This document shows, piece by piece, positions 1-7,948 of a stretch of DNA of 64,000 nt. Below the pieces are notes generated by a model that saw only the letters and a list, made by a program, of their open reading frames with translations, ran no database searches and was not told where the DNA came from. Position 1 is the stretch's first letter; each line of letters starts with the position of its first letter. The stretch spans positions 1 through 64,000 of the forward strand of contig JANXUF010000045.1 of NCBI GenBank assembly GCA_025356335.1, given 5' to 3'. The DNA is from Actinomycetes bacterium. GTDB taxonomy: Bacteria > Actinomycetota > Acidimicrobiia > Acidimicrobiales > Ilumatobacteraceae. The translations under genes and the position numbers were made by a program.

Positions 1-117
1 TATCGCCGGTTGAGGTCAAGACGATCGGCAAGCGGGCCGGCCGCCTACGTCGCCGCTGCCAGGGCCTGAGCGGGCACCACCGACGCGCGCCGTCTGCTCG
101 TCGGTGGGCCACCCGTT

Positions 118-446
118 TCAGGGAATGTCGAGCAGCACGGCAATCGTCTCGCGGATCTGAGCGAGAGCGGTGCCACCGACATTGCCACGGACCTCGAGGA
201 TGCGGCGCGGCGACACCGAACGAACATGCTGACATTGTGCGGCCGACTCAACCGCCAAACCACTGGTGGTGTCAGGGCCGAGGACGACCTCGGAGTGGAA
301 CGTCTGATTGTGGATGTCAACGGAACGACATGGATCACCGACGGCGACGCATCGAGAATGCGCTGCGCCGTCACAACCACAGCCGGATGCCGAAAGCCGG
401 CTTCGCGGCCTTCGGCCGCGCCGAGATCGAGGTCGACGACATCACC
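118..446 (-). pseudogene. Decayed MazF/PemK-like toxin
   Basis: Read on the minus strand, one frame gives GDVVDLDLGAAEGREAGF and then HPAVVVTAQRILDASP and VVPLTSTIR. Near position 300 the homology moves to another frame (FHSEVVLGPDTTSGLAVESA, ending ETIAVLLDIP and a stop at 118). This is the MazF plan of an N-terminal strand, a PLTS motif, then a central V.L.....L..DS segment and an amphipathic C-terminal helix. No start codon lies in the first frame next to the antitoxin stop, so a second break near 445 is possible. MazF proteins are ribosome-independent mRNA endoribonucleases. As written, the gene cannot make an intact toxin. The family assignment is by motif order only. Confidence 0.55.
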
Positions 447-621
447 CGAGTTCGGCGTCGAGCCATGTCTCCTCGTCGTCGCGGAGCGGCGACCGGAGAT
501 CGGAACCGATTCGTTCCTGGCGAAGCGCGCGCACAGCCGACGTCACGGTCTTGCCCACCGTCGTCGTCATCTCGGCGGCGAGGCGCGTCAGATCATCATG
601 AGTCGTTGAGTCGATCCTCAC
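442..621 (-). CDS. Ribbon-helix-helix-type antitoxin
   Basis: A 59-residue protein read from a GTG start (MRIDSTTHDDLTRLAAEM). It has the short strand followed by two helices typical of VapB/MazE-like ribbon-helix-helix antitoxins, and an acidic C-terminal tail (DDEETWLDAELG) of the kind that neutralises a toxin. It stands directly upstream of the decayed MazF-like gene, with the stop overlapping the toxin region, as in type II toxin-antitoxin operons. The start is uncertain because in-frame coding sequence continues upstream. The antitoxin appears intact while the toxin is broken, a common end state of such modules. Confidence 0.5.
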   Translation of the reverse strand: MRIDSTTHDDLTRLAAEMTTTVGKTVTSAVRALRQERIGSDLRSPLRDDEETWLDAELG

Positions 622-806
622 GCTTGTGCTGTCTATGCAAATCAGCCTACGTCGAGTCGAACCGGCCGATCCGCCGACGGACCCGCCCGATGACCCGACG
701 GCGTAGTCGAGGAGCCGCGCCGCATGTCGCTCCCGGGTGTGGTGAATCTGTCGCTCACAGGTTCGGTGTGAGCGGTCGTGTGAGTTCCGATTGGGACCAT
801 GCGGAC

Positions 807-1050
807 ATGACATATCCAGACGAACCCATCACACGTGCGACCTACTCGGTCGACGACGTCGCTCAACTTCTGGGCATCGCCCGCACCACGGCCTACGAGA
901 GCATCCGTCGCGGCGAGATCCCATTCGCGTCGGTTCGAGCGACGCATCGTCGTCCTGCGTAACGCCCTCGACGGAATGCTCGCTTCGTCGGCGGATTCAT
1001 GGTCCACTGCTCTCGCCGGAGCGGAGCAGTTGGCGCTCGACGACTGCTGA
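807..1050 (+). pseudogene. Frameshifted excisionase (HTH domain)
   Basis: The ATG at 807 opens a frame with YSVDDVAQLLGIARTTAYES and IRRGEIPFASVR, the MerR-like helix-turn-helix of excisionase-family proteins. After VR that frame runs into an early stop at 962. The expected continuation (RRIVVLRNALDGMLASSADS) lies in another frame and ends at 1050. A net frameshift near 940 therefore splits a protein of about 80 residues. Excisionases direct recombination by tyrosine integrases, and one is encoded 0.7 kb to the right on the opposite strand. If the break is real, the element can no longer excise by this route. Confidence 0.65.
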
Positions 1051-1072
1051 GCCGACCGGTCTGGCGGAGTGC

Positions 1073-1321
1073 CTACCTTTGAAGCCGAGTAGCCGTTTGC
1101 AACACGGACTTATGAAGAGTGTCGAACTCATCCCGAGCGTCCGACCAAGCGCGGCTCTCGTGAACGATCCGCTTTGCCTCGCCGAGGCTCACATGCAGCA
1201 CAGCGCGGGTGACCTTGATCGACTCGATCGGAGAGAAGCCGTCGGCGCGGAGCTGAGCGAGCACATGGTCCCACTCCTCCTGCTCTGCGAAACTCGCAGC
1301 TGGGCTTTGTGTCTGGCTCAT
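1073..1321 (-). CDS. Small conserved protein, L7/L12-C-like fold
   Basis: An 82-residue protein of unknown function. The core (GFSPIESIKVTRAVLHVSLG, then EAKRIVH) follows the pattern I.AIK..R...GL.LKEAK..V seen in the C-terminal domain of ribosomal protein L7/L12 and in many small stand-alone actinobacterial proteins. Its ATG overlaps the stop of the upstream 101-residue gene by four bases (ATGA), so the two are probably translated together. No signal peptide or membrane segment is visible. Lying inside an integrated element beside a toxin-antitoxin remnant suggests an accessory role, possibly as an immunity or effector partner, but nothing in the sequence proves it. Confidence 0.6.
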   Translation of the reverse strand: MSQTQSPAASFAEQEEWDHVLAQLRADGFSPIESIKVTRAVLHVSLGEAKRIVHESRAWSDARDEFDTLHKSVLQTATRLQR

Positions 1322-1623
1322 GGCTGCTCCCTTCGAAGACGGATGACAAGGTCCACTCTACGACCCGGCCGAGCACCGGACAGTCGCGTTCCTGTAACCC
1401 GCAACTCTTCGAAGCCCTGCTCGGCAATCTCCGCGACCGCGAAGCGAGCCCATGTCAGTAGCTCAGAAGGCGAGACCGCCAGACGCCCAGCGCCACTGGG
1501 ATACACCGCGATGTCTCGCAACTCCAACTGGCGTCCGTGCACGAAAGTCTCGGCGATGATGTCGATGCGACCGGCGGGAGTTTCGATCGTGCGCTCGTAG
1601 AGATCTCCGTCAACGAAGTTCAT
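1318..1623 (-). CDS. Unknown protein coupled to the 82-residue gene
   Basis: A 101-residue soluble protein that I do not recognise. It begins MNFVDGDLYERTIETPAGRI and alternates beta-strand-like stretches (IDIIAETFVHGRQLELRDIA) with a C-terminal helix rich in Ala and Glu (LLTWARFAVAEIAEQGFEEL). It overlaps the following 82-residue gene by ATGA, so the pair forms a two-gene operon. Size, pairing and position in an integrated element fit a toxin/immunity or antitoxin-like module, but no catalytic motif is visible and the role is open. Confidence 0.55.
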   Translation of the reverse strand: MNFVDGDLYERTIETPAGRIDIIAETFVHGRQLELRDIAVYPSGAGRLAVSPSELLTWARFAVAEIAEQGFEELRVTGTRLSGARPGRRVDLVIRLRREQP

Positions 1624-1708
1624 ACCGACGTACCGCAGAGCCGACGAGCGATGAGCCTGGTGGAACCGCGGTTGACGCGCCGAACGAGGGAGGCGCCCAG
1701 GGCACGAC

Positions 1709-2857
1709 TCATATCGGCCGGCTGAGGATGCGGCTGGCGACGACGTTGGCGGCGTCTCTTGCTATGGATGGGGTGACGTGGCTGTACAGATCGAGGGTGA
1801 TGGCGATCGTCGAGTGGCCGAGCCGCTCGGACACGACCTTCGGGTGGACTCCGGCTTTCAACGCCAGTGTTGCGTAGGAGTGGCGGACGTCGTGGAGGCG
1901 GATGCGGGGGAGTCCTGCGGCGATGAGGTGGCGTTTGAACATACGCGAGACCAGGCCGGGTTCGAGCGAGTTGCCGAGTTCATCGGTGAACACGTACTCG
2001 TTCTCCGTGTTCCACGCCGGACCGACGGACAGGCGCTCTTCGCGCTGCTCGCGCCGATGCTCTCGCAACACGGACATCGTTCCGTCGTCGAGGTAGATGT
2101 GCCGGCGGCTGCGCGCAGTCTTCGGGGGACCGGAGACGACGTTCGGATAGCCGGCGGTCGTCAGGGTGTTGGCGACGGCGAGTTCGTCGCCGTCGAAGTC
2201 GACGTCTCGCCAGCGCAGGCCGATCACCTCGCCGCGTCGCATGCCAGTCGTGGCGAGCAGCACCCACGCGGCGTAGAGCCGATCCGAACGTACGTGCTCG
2301 AGGAAGCGGCTCATCTGTTCCGCGGTCCACGTCTGGAACTCGACGTGATTGTCCGCCGGCGGATGTGCCGACGCCGCCGGGTTGCGGCCGATGAGACCCA
2401 GGCGGTCGGCGTCCGACAATGCCTTGCGAAGGACGGTGTGCGTGTTGCGGACCGTCTTCGGCGCCAGCGCCCCGCCGCTCTTGCGACCGCCGCTCATGAG
2501 GTCGGCGTAGAAGCGCTCGATCTGCAGAGGCGTGAGCGCCTGCAGCTTTGCCTTGCCGAGACCCTTGTTGATCCGGCCGACGGCCATGGCGTAGCTGTGC
2601 AGCGTCGTCGGTCGGATGTGGTCGGTCTGCAGCACGAGCCACTCGTCGAGGAAGCTCTCGAGCGTCCGTGTCGTCCGGGGCGTGACGGTGCCTTCATTAA
2701 GGCCGGTCATCACCTCGCTCAAGGCGCTCTCGGCGAGTCGTCGCGTCTTGAATCCCTGCTTCGAAACCTGCCGTCGCCGACCCGTCGACGGGTCGGCTCC
2801 GAGGTCGATTCGGTAGCCCCAAGCGTTGTCCAAACGGCGTACAGATCCCCGTGCCAT
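1709..2857 (-). CDS. Tyrosine recombinase / site-specific integrase
   Basis: A 382-residue integrase. The start is taken at the ATG giving MARGSVRRLDNAWGYRIDLG because the family usually begins there; an in-frame start 18 codons upstream is less likely. Residues 1-60 resemble the arm-binding domain, about 65-165 the SAM-like core-binding domain, and the rest the catalytic domain. Catalytic residues by position are Arg207 (TGMRRGEV), Lys246 (PPKTARSRR), His322/Arg325 (HDVRHSY), His348 (LGHST) and nucleophile Tyr358 (LYSHV). The gene starts about 100 bp from the 3' end of tRNA-Leu, the usual target of such integrases. It should catalyse insertion and excision of the element lying to the left. 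Confidence 0.9.
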   Translation of the reverse strand: MARGSVRRLDNAWGYRIDLGADPSTGRRRQVSKQGFKTRRLAESALSEVMTGLNEGTVTPRTTRTLESFLDEWLVLQTDHIRPTTLHSYAMAVGRINKGLGKAKLQALTPLQIERFYADLMSGGRKSGGALAPKTVRNTHTVLRKALSDADRLGLIGRNPAASAHPPADNHVEFQTWTAEQMSRFLEHVRSDRLYAAWVLLATTGMRRGEVIGLRWRDVDFDGDELAVANTLTTAGYPNVVSGPPKTARSRRHIYLDDGTMSVLREHRREQREERLSVGPAWNTENEYVFTDELGNSLEPGLVSRMFKRHLIAAGLPRIRLHDVRHSYATLALKAGVHPKVVSERLGHSTIAITLDLYSHVTPSIARDAANVVASRILSRPI

Positions 2858-2957
2858 GACCACACCGTAGCAAAATTCCGTGCAGGATCTGTGCAGGGAT
2901 CGCATTTTCAAGCTGTAATTGTCAACCGCTCAAACATATAAGTCCAGCTCAGATGGG

Positions 2958-2999
2958 TGCCCGGGGCGGGGATCGAACCCGCACAACCTCTCGGTCAGG
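2958..2999. other. Putative attachment site at tRNA-Leu 3' end
   Basis: The T-arm and acceptor end of tRNA-Leu face the integrase gene, the standard geometry for an att core kept inside a tRNA gene. The element would then extend left from about 2957. No second copy of the tRNA 3' segment is visible between 1 and 2957, so the other attachment site should lie beyond the window. Just upstream of the integrase, a GTGCAG motif occurs twice within 20 bp (about 2880-2900) and could be an arm-type site. Inference from geometry only. Confidence 0.35.
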
Positions 3000-3041
3000 G
3001 GGGTTTAAGCCCCCCGCGTCTGCCAATTTCGCCACCCGGGC
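2958..3041 (-). tRNA. tRNA-Leu (anticodon TAA)
   Basis: An 84-nt class II tRNA on the minus strand. The acceptor stem pairs GCCCGGG with CCCGGGC, followed by discriminator A. The T-loop reads GGTTCGATCC. The anticodon stem is GGGGG/CCCCC around the loop CTTAAAC, giving anticodon TAA, which reads leucine UUA/UUG codons. The long variable arm (TGACCGAGAGGTTGT) is as expected for leucine tRNAs. CCA is not encoded; the bases after the discriminator read CCC. Confidence 0.95.
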
Positions 3042-3192
3042 AGGTGAGCGCCACACGTTACCCGACGACCAAACCCGGGGTGTCTCGAACGCTGTCCGCG
3101 GAAGTCGCAGTGTGTGCTACTTCTGCCGACAGCGACGCGGCTACTCGCCTTCGACGCTCGACGCGGAGGAGCGCGTCGCACCCAGGTGCTAC

Positions 3193-3585
3193 CTACTCCG
3201 GCAGGCGTGAGCGGAACTGGGCGACGCCCATCTGCAACCCGGGGGTACTGCGCATCTCGTTGGTGTGGGCCCCGCCGTGGCGTTCGACGAGCATCTTGAC
3301 GACGGCGTGTGCTGCCCGAGAAGCCAGATGGCGCCGGTACATCAACACGCCGGCTGTCGTGCCGAGCACAGCACCGATGATCCCCGCTGCATCGAACAGG
3401 TGATTTGTTCCGTCGAGATCCGCCAACAGCAGGCCGAAGAGGCCACCGGCGATGGAACCGATCATCGAGACGAGCATCGTTCCAGTCAGCGGCAGCATTC
3501 GCCGAACGGGAACCAGTGCTTTGGCGATGCCTGCACCCAGCAATCCGACGACGACGAGATAGGCGATGAATGCGTCCATGGGCAT
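3193..3585 (-). CDS. GlsB/YeaQ/YmgE-family membrane protein
   Basis: A 130-residue membrane protein with three hydrophobic segments: about 6-23 (AYLVVVGLLGAGIAKAL), 31-52 and 64-82. The Gly-rich middle helix (LVSMIGSIAGGLFGLLLADL) and overall plan match the transglycosylase-associated/GlsB-YeaQ-YmgE family, whose members are usually 80-90 residues and linked to general stress responses with unclear biochemistry. About 45 extra, mostly hydrophilic residues follow the last helix. A second in-frame ATG two codons downstream could also be the start. Confidence 0.7.
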   Translation of the reverse strand: MPMDAFIAYLVVVGLLGAGIAKALVPVRRMLPLTGTMLVSMIGSIAGGLFGLLLADLDGTNHLFDAAGIIGAVLGTTAGVLMYRRHLASRAAHAVVKMLVERHGGAHTNEMRSTPGLQMGVAQFRSRLPE

Positions 3586-3770
3586 GCGGGCTCCTTGGGA
3601 GATGAGTCACAGTGCACAAGTCCCGTGTCGCTCCCGGAAGACGCCGGTTGTATTACGGAATGATGACGATCGTCGGGTAAGGGGAGACCGTCAGTGGCGT
3701 CAATCGGCGGTGCCGAGCTTCGAACGCCTCGCAGGGATCGCCCGTTGCGTCGATCTCCCGGCCAAACCGT

Positions 3771-4382
3771 CTACGACGCATCCGGTTCCTCGCCCGTGGC
3801 GATTGCGATTCCGATGAATGCTCGTCCGAGCGGCGACAATCGATAGCCGACATCGAGACTCTCCGTCAGGCCGAGTTCCTTGAGTTTGCGTACGTTGAGC
3901 TTGAATGCCGGGCGATCGGCATTCATGCGGCGCGCCAAAGCCGTCGACACCACTCCGGGGTAGTCGGCGATCAGGCGGAGCGTCCTGGCGGTCCACGGTC
4001 CGCTTGCGCTTGCCCGGTCGAAGCGTTCGAGCCGACGCTGCAACTCACTGCGGTGCTCCTCGTCCAGCAGTGTGGTGCGCCGTTCGATCCGATCGTCCAG
4101 CCCGACGTAGTGGAACTGCACCCTCCAGATCGGACGTTGAGTGAGCTCGCCGAGGCGGTCCAACAGTGACGCTGCCGACGTTTCGCCGGCGAGCACGGCC
4201 TCGGCGTCGGTGATCTCGCTCGCCGCGACCAGGCGGATGTCGTCGACCTCCAGTAACAGACCCCACGTCCGGTAGCGCCCGCCGACCTTGGCCTGAGCCC
4301 GTGTCCACCCACGGAATGTGAGCGTGATCGAACCGTCGCCAAGCCGTGGCGCAACATCCTGGGTGAACTGCATCGCCACCAT
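3771..4382 (-). CDS. ASCH-domain protein with C-terminal winged helix
   Basis: A 203-residue soluble protein. Its first half (MVAMQFTQDVAPRLGDGSIT, then LTFRGWTRAQAKVGGRYRTW) is an ASCH domain, a PUA-like fold proposed to bind RNA or modified nucleotides; the conserved T.R.W...K.G..Y pattern is visible. Residues from about 133 on (GPWTARTLRLIADYPGVVST, then FKLNVRKLKELGLTESLDVG) look like a winged helix-turn-helix ending in a PadR/ArsR-like wing. Residues between them form a charged helix. The fusion suggests a regulator responding to a small ligand or RNA, which is inference. The ATG at 4382 was chosen over a slightly longer start because the ASCH domain begins there. Confidence 0.75.
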   Translation of the reverse strand: MVAMQFTQDVAPRLGDGSITLTFRGWTRAQAKVGGRYRTWGLLLEVDDIRLVAASEITDAEAVLAGETSAASLLDRLGELTQRPIWRVQFHYVGLDDRIERRTTLLDEEHRSELQRRLERFDRASASGPWTARTLRLIADYPGVVSTALARRMNADRPAFKLNVRKLKELGLTESLDVGYRLSPLGRAFIGIAIATGEEPDAS

Positions 4383-4420
4383 GATCTCGCAACTGGGCAA
4401 CGCTCGTCGAGCAGATCCGG

Positions 4421-5704
4421 TCAGCAGACTCGTTTCACGGACGGATACGAGTTGACGGCAGGGCCGCCGCCAGGGTGGATTTCGAAGTGCAGGTGATTGA
4501 CCGGCGAGTCACCGGTGTGGCCGACGTAGCCGATCACGTCGCCCTGCTGCACATCGCCCGTCTTGCCGTAGCGGCTGAGGTGGGCGTAGTAGTAGCGCGT
4601 GCCATTGGCACCGATGAGTCCGATGGTGGTTCCCCCGAGCACGTCGTGTCGTGGGACGGCGACGCCGCTGACAGCGGCGACGAGTGGCGTGCCGAAGTCG
4701 GCGATCAAGTCGGTGCCCTGATGATGTCGACCGCCGGGTCGGGCGGCTCCCCACGTGTCCGAGAATGCAGAGGGCCCGCCCACCGGACAAACGATGTCGG
4801 TGTCGACGAATCCACAGTCTGAATGGCAGCCGGTGATCTCGTTGATCGTGTCGGGTGGTGTGGCCGGCGCGCCGGGTTCGGATGACGCGCCGGAGTCCGA
4901 CGCTTGACCGCCACTGGAATCGGTTGTCTGGGCATCAGCTTTCGGGTCGCGTGATGAGGGATCCACCGGGTTCACCGTGGTTCCCGCTCGGCGGGAGGCG
5001 ACTGCCGCCGCTGCATCGGCGTGGGCAGACAGCTTGGCCTTGCGTGCTGCGTCGGCTGCTGCCGCCGTCTTCTTGGCGGTGACGATGGCCTGCACAGCAG
5101 CGTTCTGCTTGGTCTGCTCTTCGAGCGCTTTGAGATGATCGACGGCTGCGAGCGCCTTGGCCTCGTTGGCCTCCAATGTCTTCTGCAGCCTGGCGACGCC
5201 GTCGACGTTCTTCTGCAGTGCCGTCTGCTTCTTGGCGAGGTCGTCACGGGCGGCACCGAGTTCGTCGACATCGGCTGCTGAAGCGGCGAGTGCCAACTCG
5301 GTCAGCGCGTCCACTTCGAGCTGCTCGGTCGGTTGGCCGAGTCCTGAGAGGATCGACATCGTCGACTGCCCTCCGGCAAATCGTTGCATCGCCACAGCGG
5401 CGACGGCGGTCTGTAACGCGTCGACCTTCACGGAAACACTGTCGACCTGTTTCTGCAGATCGACCTGTTGAGCGACGAGTTCGTCGTACTGGTCGCGGGT
5501 CGTGGTCCATTGGGCAGCGACGCTGTTCGCCCGATCCTGGGCGTCGATCACCGCTTGAGCGGCGCGGTCGACATCGGTATTGGTCTGGTCTGCGTGCGCC
5601 GCCGTTATTGACGTAAACGGCACCAACAGTGTGAGGCCTGCCAGCGTGGCGATCGTTCGCAGTGGCGTCACCAGACGGCGACGAATGCGGGGCGCGGCGG
5701 ACAT
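4421..5704 (-). CDS. Secreted M23-family peptidase with coiled coil
   Basis: A 427-residue exported protein. The start at 5704 (MSAAPRIRRRLVTPLRTIAT) puts an Arg-rich n-region and hydrophobic core (LAGLTLLVPFTSITAAHA) at the N terminus as a signal peptide; an upstream in-frame start would bury it. Residues about 35-230 are a long Ala/Gln/Lys-rich coiled coil (VAAQWTTTRDQYDELVAQQV). A Pro/Ser/Asp linker follows. Residues 327-427 are the LytM/M23 domain with zinc ligands HxxxD (HHQGTDLIADFG) and HxH (NHLHFEIHPGG). This layout is that of NlpD/EnvC/RipA-like cell-wall hydrolases or activators acting on peptidoglycan cross-links outside the membrane. Both metal motifs are complete, so an active endopeptidase is plausible. 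Confidence 0.85.
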   Translation of the reverse strand: MSAAPRIRRRLVTPLRTIATLAGLTLLVPFTSITAAHADQTNTDVDRAAQAVIDAQDRANSVAAQWTTTRDQYDELVAQQVDLQKQVDSVSVKVDALQTAVAAVAMQRFAGGQSTMSILSGLGQPTEQLEVDALTELALAASAADVDELGAARDDLAKKQTALQKNVDGVARLQKTLEANEAKALAAVDHLKALEEQTKQNAAVQAIVTAKKTAAAADAARKAKLSAHADAAAAVASRRAGTTVNPVDPSSRDPKADAQTTDSSGGQASDSGASSEPGAPATPPDTINEITGCHSDCGFVDTDIVCPVGGPSAFSDTWGAARPGGRHHQGTDLIADFGTPLVAAVSGVAVPRHDVLGGTTIGLIGANGTRYYYAHLSRYGKTGDVQQGDVIGYVGHTGDSPVNHLHFEIHPGGGPAVNSYPSVKRVC

Positions 5705-6134
5705 GCGCCGAGACGCTACCAATGCCGCCAATCGAGGATCGGTGGGCCTCGATGTCGCCACGAGGTTGGCACCAAATGTCGCGTCATCCGCAACATGATG
5801 ACGAATACCAACCTCGCCCGACATGCGATCTCCATCGACCACGGCCCGAACTGCTGACGGGCTGCTGTTGTGCTGCCAGGCGTCAGCGCCGCTCTGGATG
5901 CGTGTTGCTCGGCGTCCGTCGTGCCTGGGTCATCGCGGCGCGTCGCCGCGCAGCGTCACGCGTTGGATGACGCGGTGCTGCCCGCCGAAGTCGCCGACGA
6001 CGGAGTGCACCTGATGGATCGCAGCGGCCATGACATCGTCGATCGAGCGGACGTCGCCGTCATCGATGACGGCACCGAGGTGCCCGCAGCGGCGAGACGT
6101 CGAGCCTGACGGCTGCGTCGAGATCGGCAACGTC
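5705..6134. other. Long intergenic region, no supported gene
   Basis: Between the peptidase start and the insertion sequence I find no frame with a convincing start, ribosome site and protein-like composition. It presumably contains the promoter of the minus-strand M23 peptidase. Its right edge is the TTAA target of the IS1380-type element, so the original intergenic region continued at 7827. Confidence 0.5.
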
Positions 6135-6138
6135 TTAA

Positions 6139-6168
6139 CCTCGATTCTTCAGGAGAATTTGGTGGGTT
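6139..6168 (+). repeat. IS1380 left inverted repeat
   Basis: Terminal 30 bp, starting CCTCGATTCTTCAGGAG and ending GGTGGGTT. It is preceded directly by the TTAA duplication at 6135-6138. Confidence 0.85.
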
Positions 6169-6327
6169 CTCCGGTGTCGCTGTTTCTGTCTGATTGACGG
6201 CTTGACGGTCGATTGTTTCGGTCGGGCCGGGGTTCGGTGGCTGTCTGGCGCTGATCGCGGCGTCAAGGGCCGTGGTCGGGGCGCGTCGGGTCAAGGTTCG
6301 TGCCGATTCTGGCCGGTTCTGGTGGGG

Positions 6328-7704
6328 TCAGCAGAGTTGGTTGATGCGCTGGTGGGCGGCGAGGAGTTGATTGGTGGTGGGCCAGCCGTCGATGATGCGG
6401 ATGATCTCGGCACCGGCGCGTCGCACGATGCGGGCGGGTGTGTGCCAGAGCGTCCAGCGGAGACATTTCGGTTGCGCCGTAGCGAGGTGACCGGTGCAGC
6501 ACAACGCCTGGAACCATGACACGAGGTCGGCGGCGACGCAGACGAGGTGTAGCCAGGCACGGTTGGCGTCCAGGTTGCTGAACGGGAAACGTTCGAGGCC
6601 GGAGTCTTTCAATCGTTTGATGTGATCCTCGACGTGGGCGTGTTGACGCATATGCCAATCGAGTGTCACGGGGTCGCCGGCACTGTCGCTGTAGTGACCC
6701 CAGTAGCGGTAGATGTCGGAGTCGAACAGGGAGCGTTGCGCGCCAGGGTGCAAATGTTCACGACGCACGATCAACCGTGTCCCGACCGGCCAGCCGGTGA
6801 GGTCGACGAGATCGGTGACCTCAGCAACCTCGGATCGTTCGGCGATGTCACCGTTGCTGCGTCGCGCCAGTCGCCAACGACCGTCGGGGTCGGTGGCATG
6901 GATCCGGCTGATCGCTGCTTGGATACTGGCGTTCGTGCGCGCCACGACAGCGAACCCGACGTTACGGGCCCGGCAACCATGAACGAATCCTTCCGTGCAC
7001 CCAGCCGAATCGGCACGCACCTGAACCGCCCGGTTCACTGACGTGGCGGGGTCGCCACGGTGATGTCCGTCAGCGATCTCGACCGGGAGTTGGGCGATTG
7101 CTTCGTCGAGCACGAGGAGATGATCGCTGATCGTGTTCGACCCGGCGTTCCCCGGCCGTAGCACCGCCGACAACGCTTCACCGGTGCCGTCGGCAAAACA
7201 AAACATTGGGTGGAAGCCGTATCCGCCCTTATAGGACGGTCCGGTCCCGGCCTTGTTCTCCGAGTGGATCTGCACGAGCGAAGCATCAATATCCAACACC
7301 ACCGTTCCGGTCCCTGTCGTCGCGTGCATGCGTCGCCACATCCCGGCGCGCACCGTCGCGGTCCGGGTCCGGAGGTCGTCGAGGACGGTGGGGGTGATCG
7401 CCCGGACGGTGCGATACAACGTCGTGTCCGAGCAGACATCACCGAACAGGCGGCTCTGGCAGGCGAGGAACTCGATATCGGTACACGCTTCCCCGCCGGC
7501 GGCGAGCATCAACGCGGCGTGCGTCAACACTTTCCCGCGGTCATGCAACGGGGCACGTTCACCGGTCCACGGGACCGCCGCCGACATGGCAGCGCCGAGA
7601 CCGATGCGGTCAGCGAAACGACCCAACGCATGCAACCCGGCATGCGCCACGACCTGCGTCCCGCCAGCTTCCACACCGAGCTTCAACGTGCTGTTATTGT
7701 TCAC
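6328..7704 (-). CDS. IS1380-family transposase
   Basis: A 458-residue DDE transposase. The GTG start (MNNNSTLKLGVEAGGTQVVA) was chosen because residues upstream do not resemble the family. Acidic catalytic candidates are Asp in VVLDIDASLVQIHSENKAG, Asp in VQVRADSAGC and Glu in HAHVEDHIKRLKDSG. The SYKGGYGFHPMFCF stretch after the first Asp is characteristic of IS1380 transposases. The C-terminal part carries the dimerisation-like segment ANRAWLHLVCVAADLVSWFQ. The gene fills most of the element and shows no frame break. Confidence 0.93.
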   Translation of the reverse strand: MNNNSTLKLGVEAGGTQVVAHAGLHALGRFADRIGLGAAMSAAVPWTGERAPLHDRGKVLTHAALMLAAGGEACTDIEFLACQSRLFGDVCSDTTLYRTVRAITPTVLDDLRTRTATVRAGMWRRMHATTGTGTVVLDIDASLVQIHSENKAGTGPSYKGGYGFHPMFCFADGTGEALSAVLRPGNAGSNTISDHLLVLDEAIAQLPVEIADGHHRGDPATSVNRAVQVRADSAGCTEGFVHGCRARNVGFAVVARTNASIQAAISRIHATDPDGRWRLARRSNGDIAERSEVAEVTDLVDLTGWPVGTRLIVRREHLHPGAQRSLFDSDIYRYWGHYSDSAGDPVTLDWHMRQHAHVEDHIKRLKDSGLERFPFSNLDANRAWLHLVCVAADLVSWFQALCCTGHLATAQPKCLRWTLWHTPARIVRRAGAEIIRIIDGWPTTNQLLAAHQRINQLC

Positions 7705-7792
7705 TTCGCGAGTGCCCTCCCGGCCTGGACTTCTGATGTGTCGCAACAACAGAAAAGCAGACCGCGAGGGCCTTTGCGCGGATAGCCCCCTC

Positions 7793-7822
7793 AACCCACC
7801 CCAAACTCATGAAAAATCAGGG
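7793..7822 (-). repeat. IS1380 right inverted repeat
   Basis: Terminal 30 bp, reading AACCCACC to ATCAGGG on the plus strand. It mirrors the left end with 8 mismatches in 30 and is followed directly by TTAA at 7823-7826. Confidence 0.85.
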
Positions 7823-7948
7823 TTAATGGGCTGCGTCGGGATTGGCAGTGTCGGATCGGCCAGCCGGCTCGGCTCGGCGACGGAAAGTCGACCAGTTGAC
7901 TCGGGATTGCCGGGGGTAGAGTGACGGCGCTACGAAAGGTCGGACGTG

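Larger units (their letters stand above)
6139..7822 (-). mobile_element. IS1380-family insertion sequence, complete
   Basis: A 1684-bp element with one transposase gene on the minus strand. The ends are imperfect 30-bp inverted repeats (22 of 30 matching), beginning CCTCGATTCTTCAGGAG at the left and CCCTGATTTTTCATGAG at the right read inward. The element is flanked by TTAA on both sides (6135-6138 and 7823-7826), a 4-bp target duplication as IS1380-family transposases produce. Intact ends, target duplication and full-length transposase suggest a fairly recent, potentially active copy. Confidence 0.92.

Noticed and set aside
5870-6109. Plus-strand open frame between the M23 peptidase and the insertion sequence
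   Set aside because: No ribosome-binding site, no recognisable domain, and composition is not clearly protein-like.
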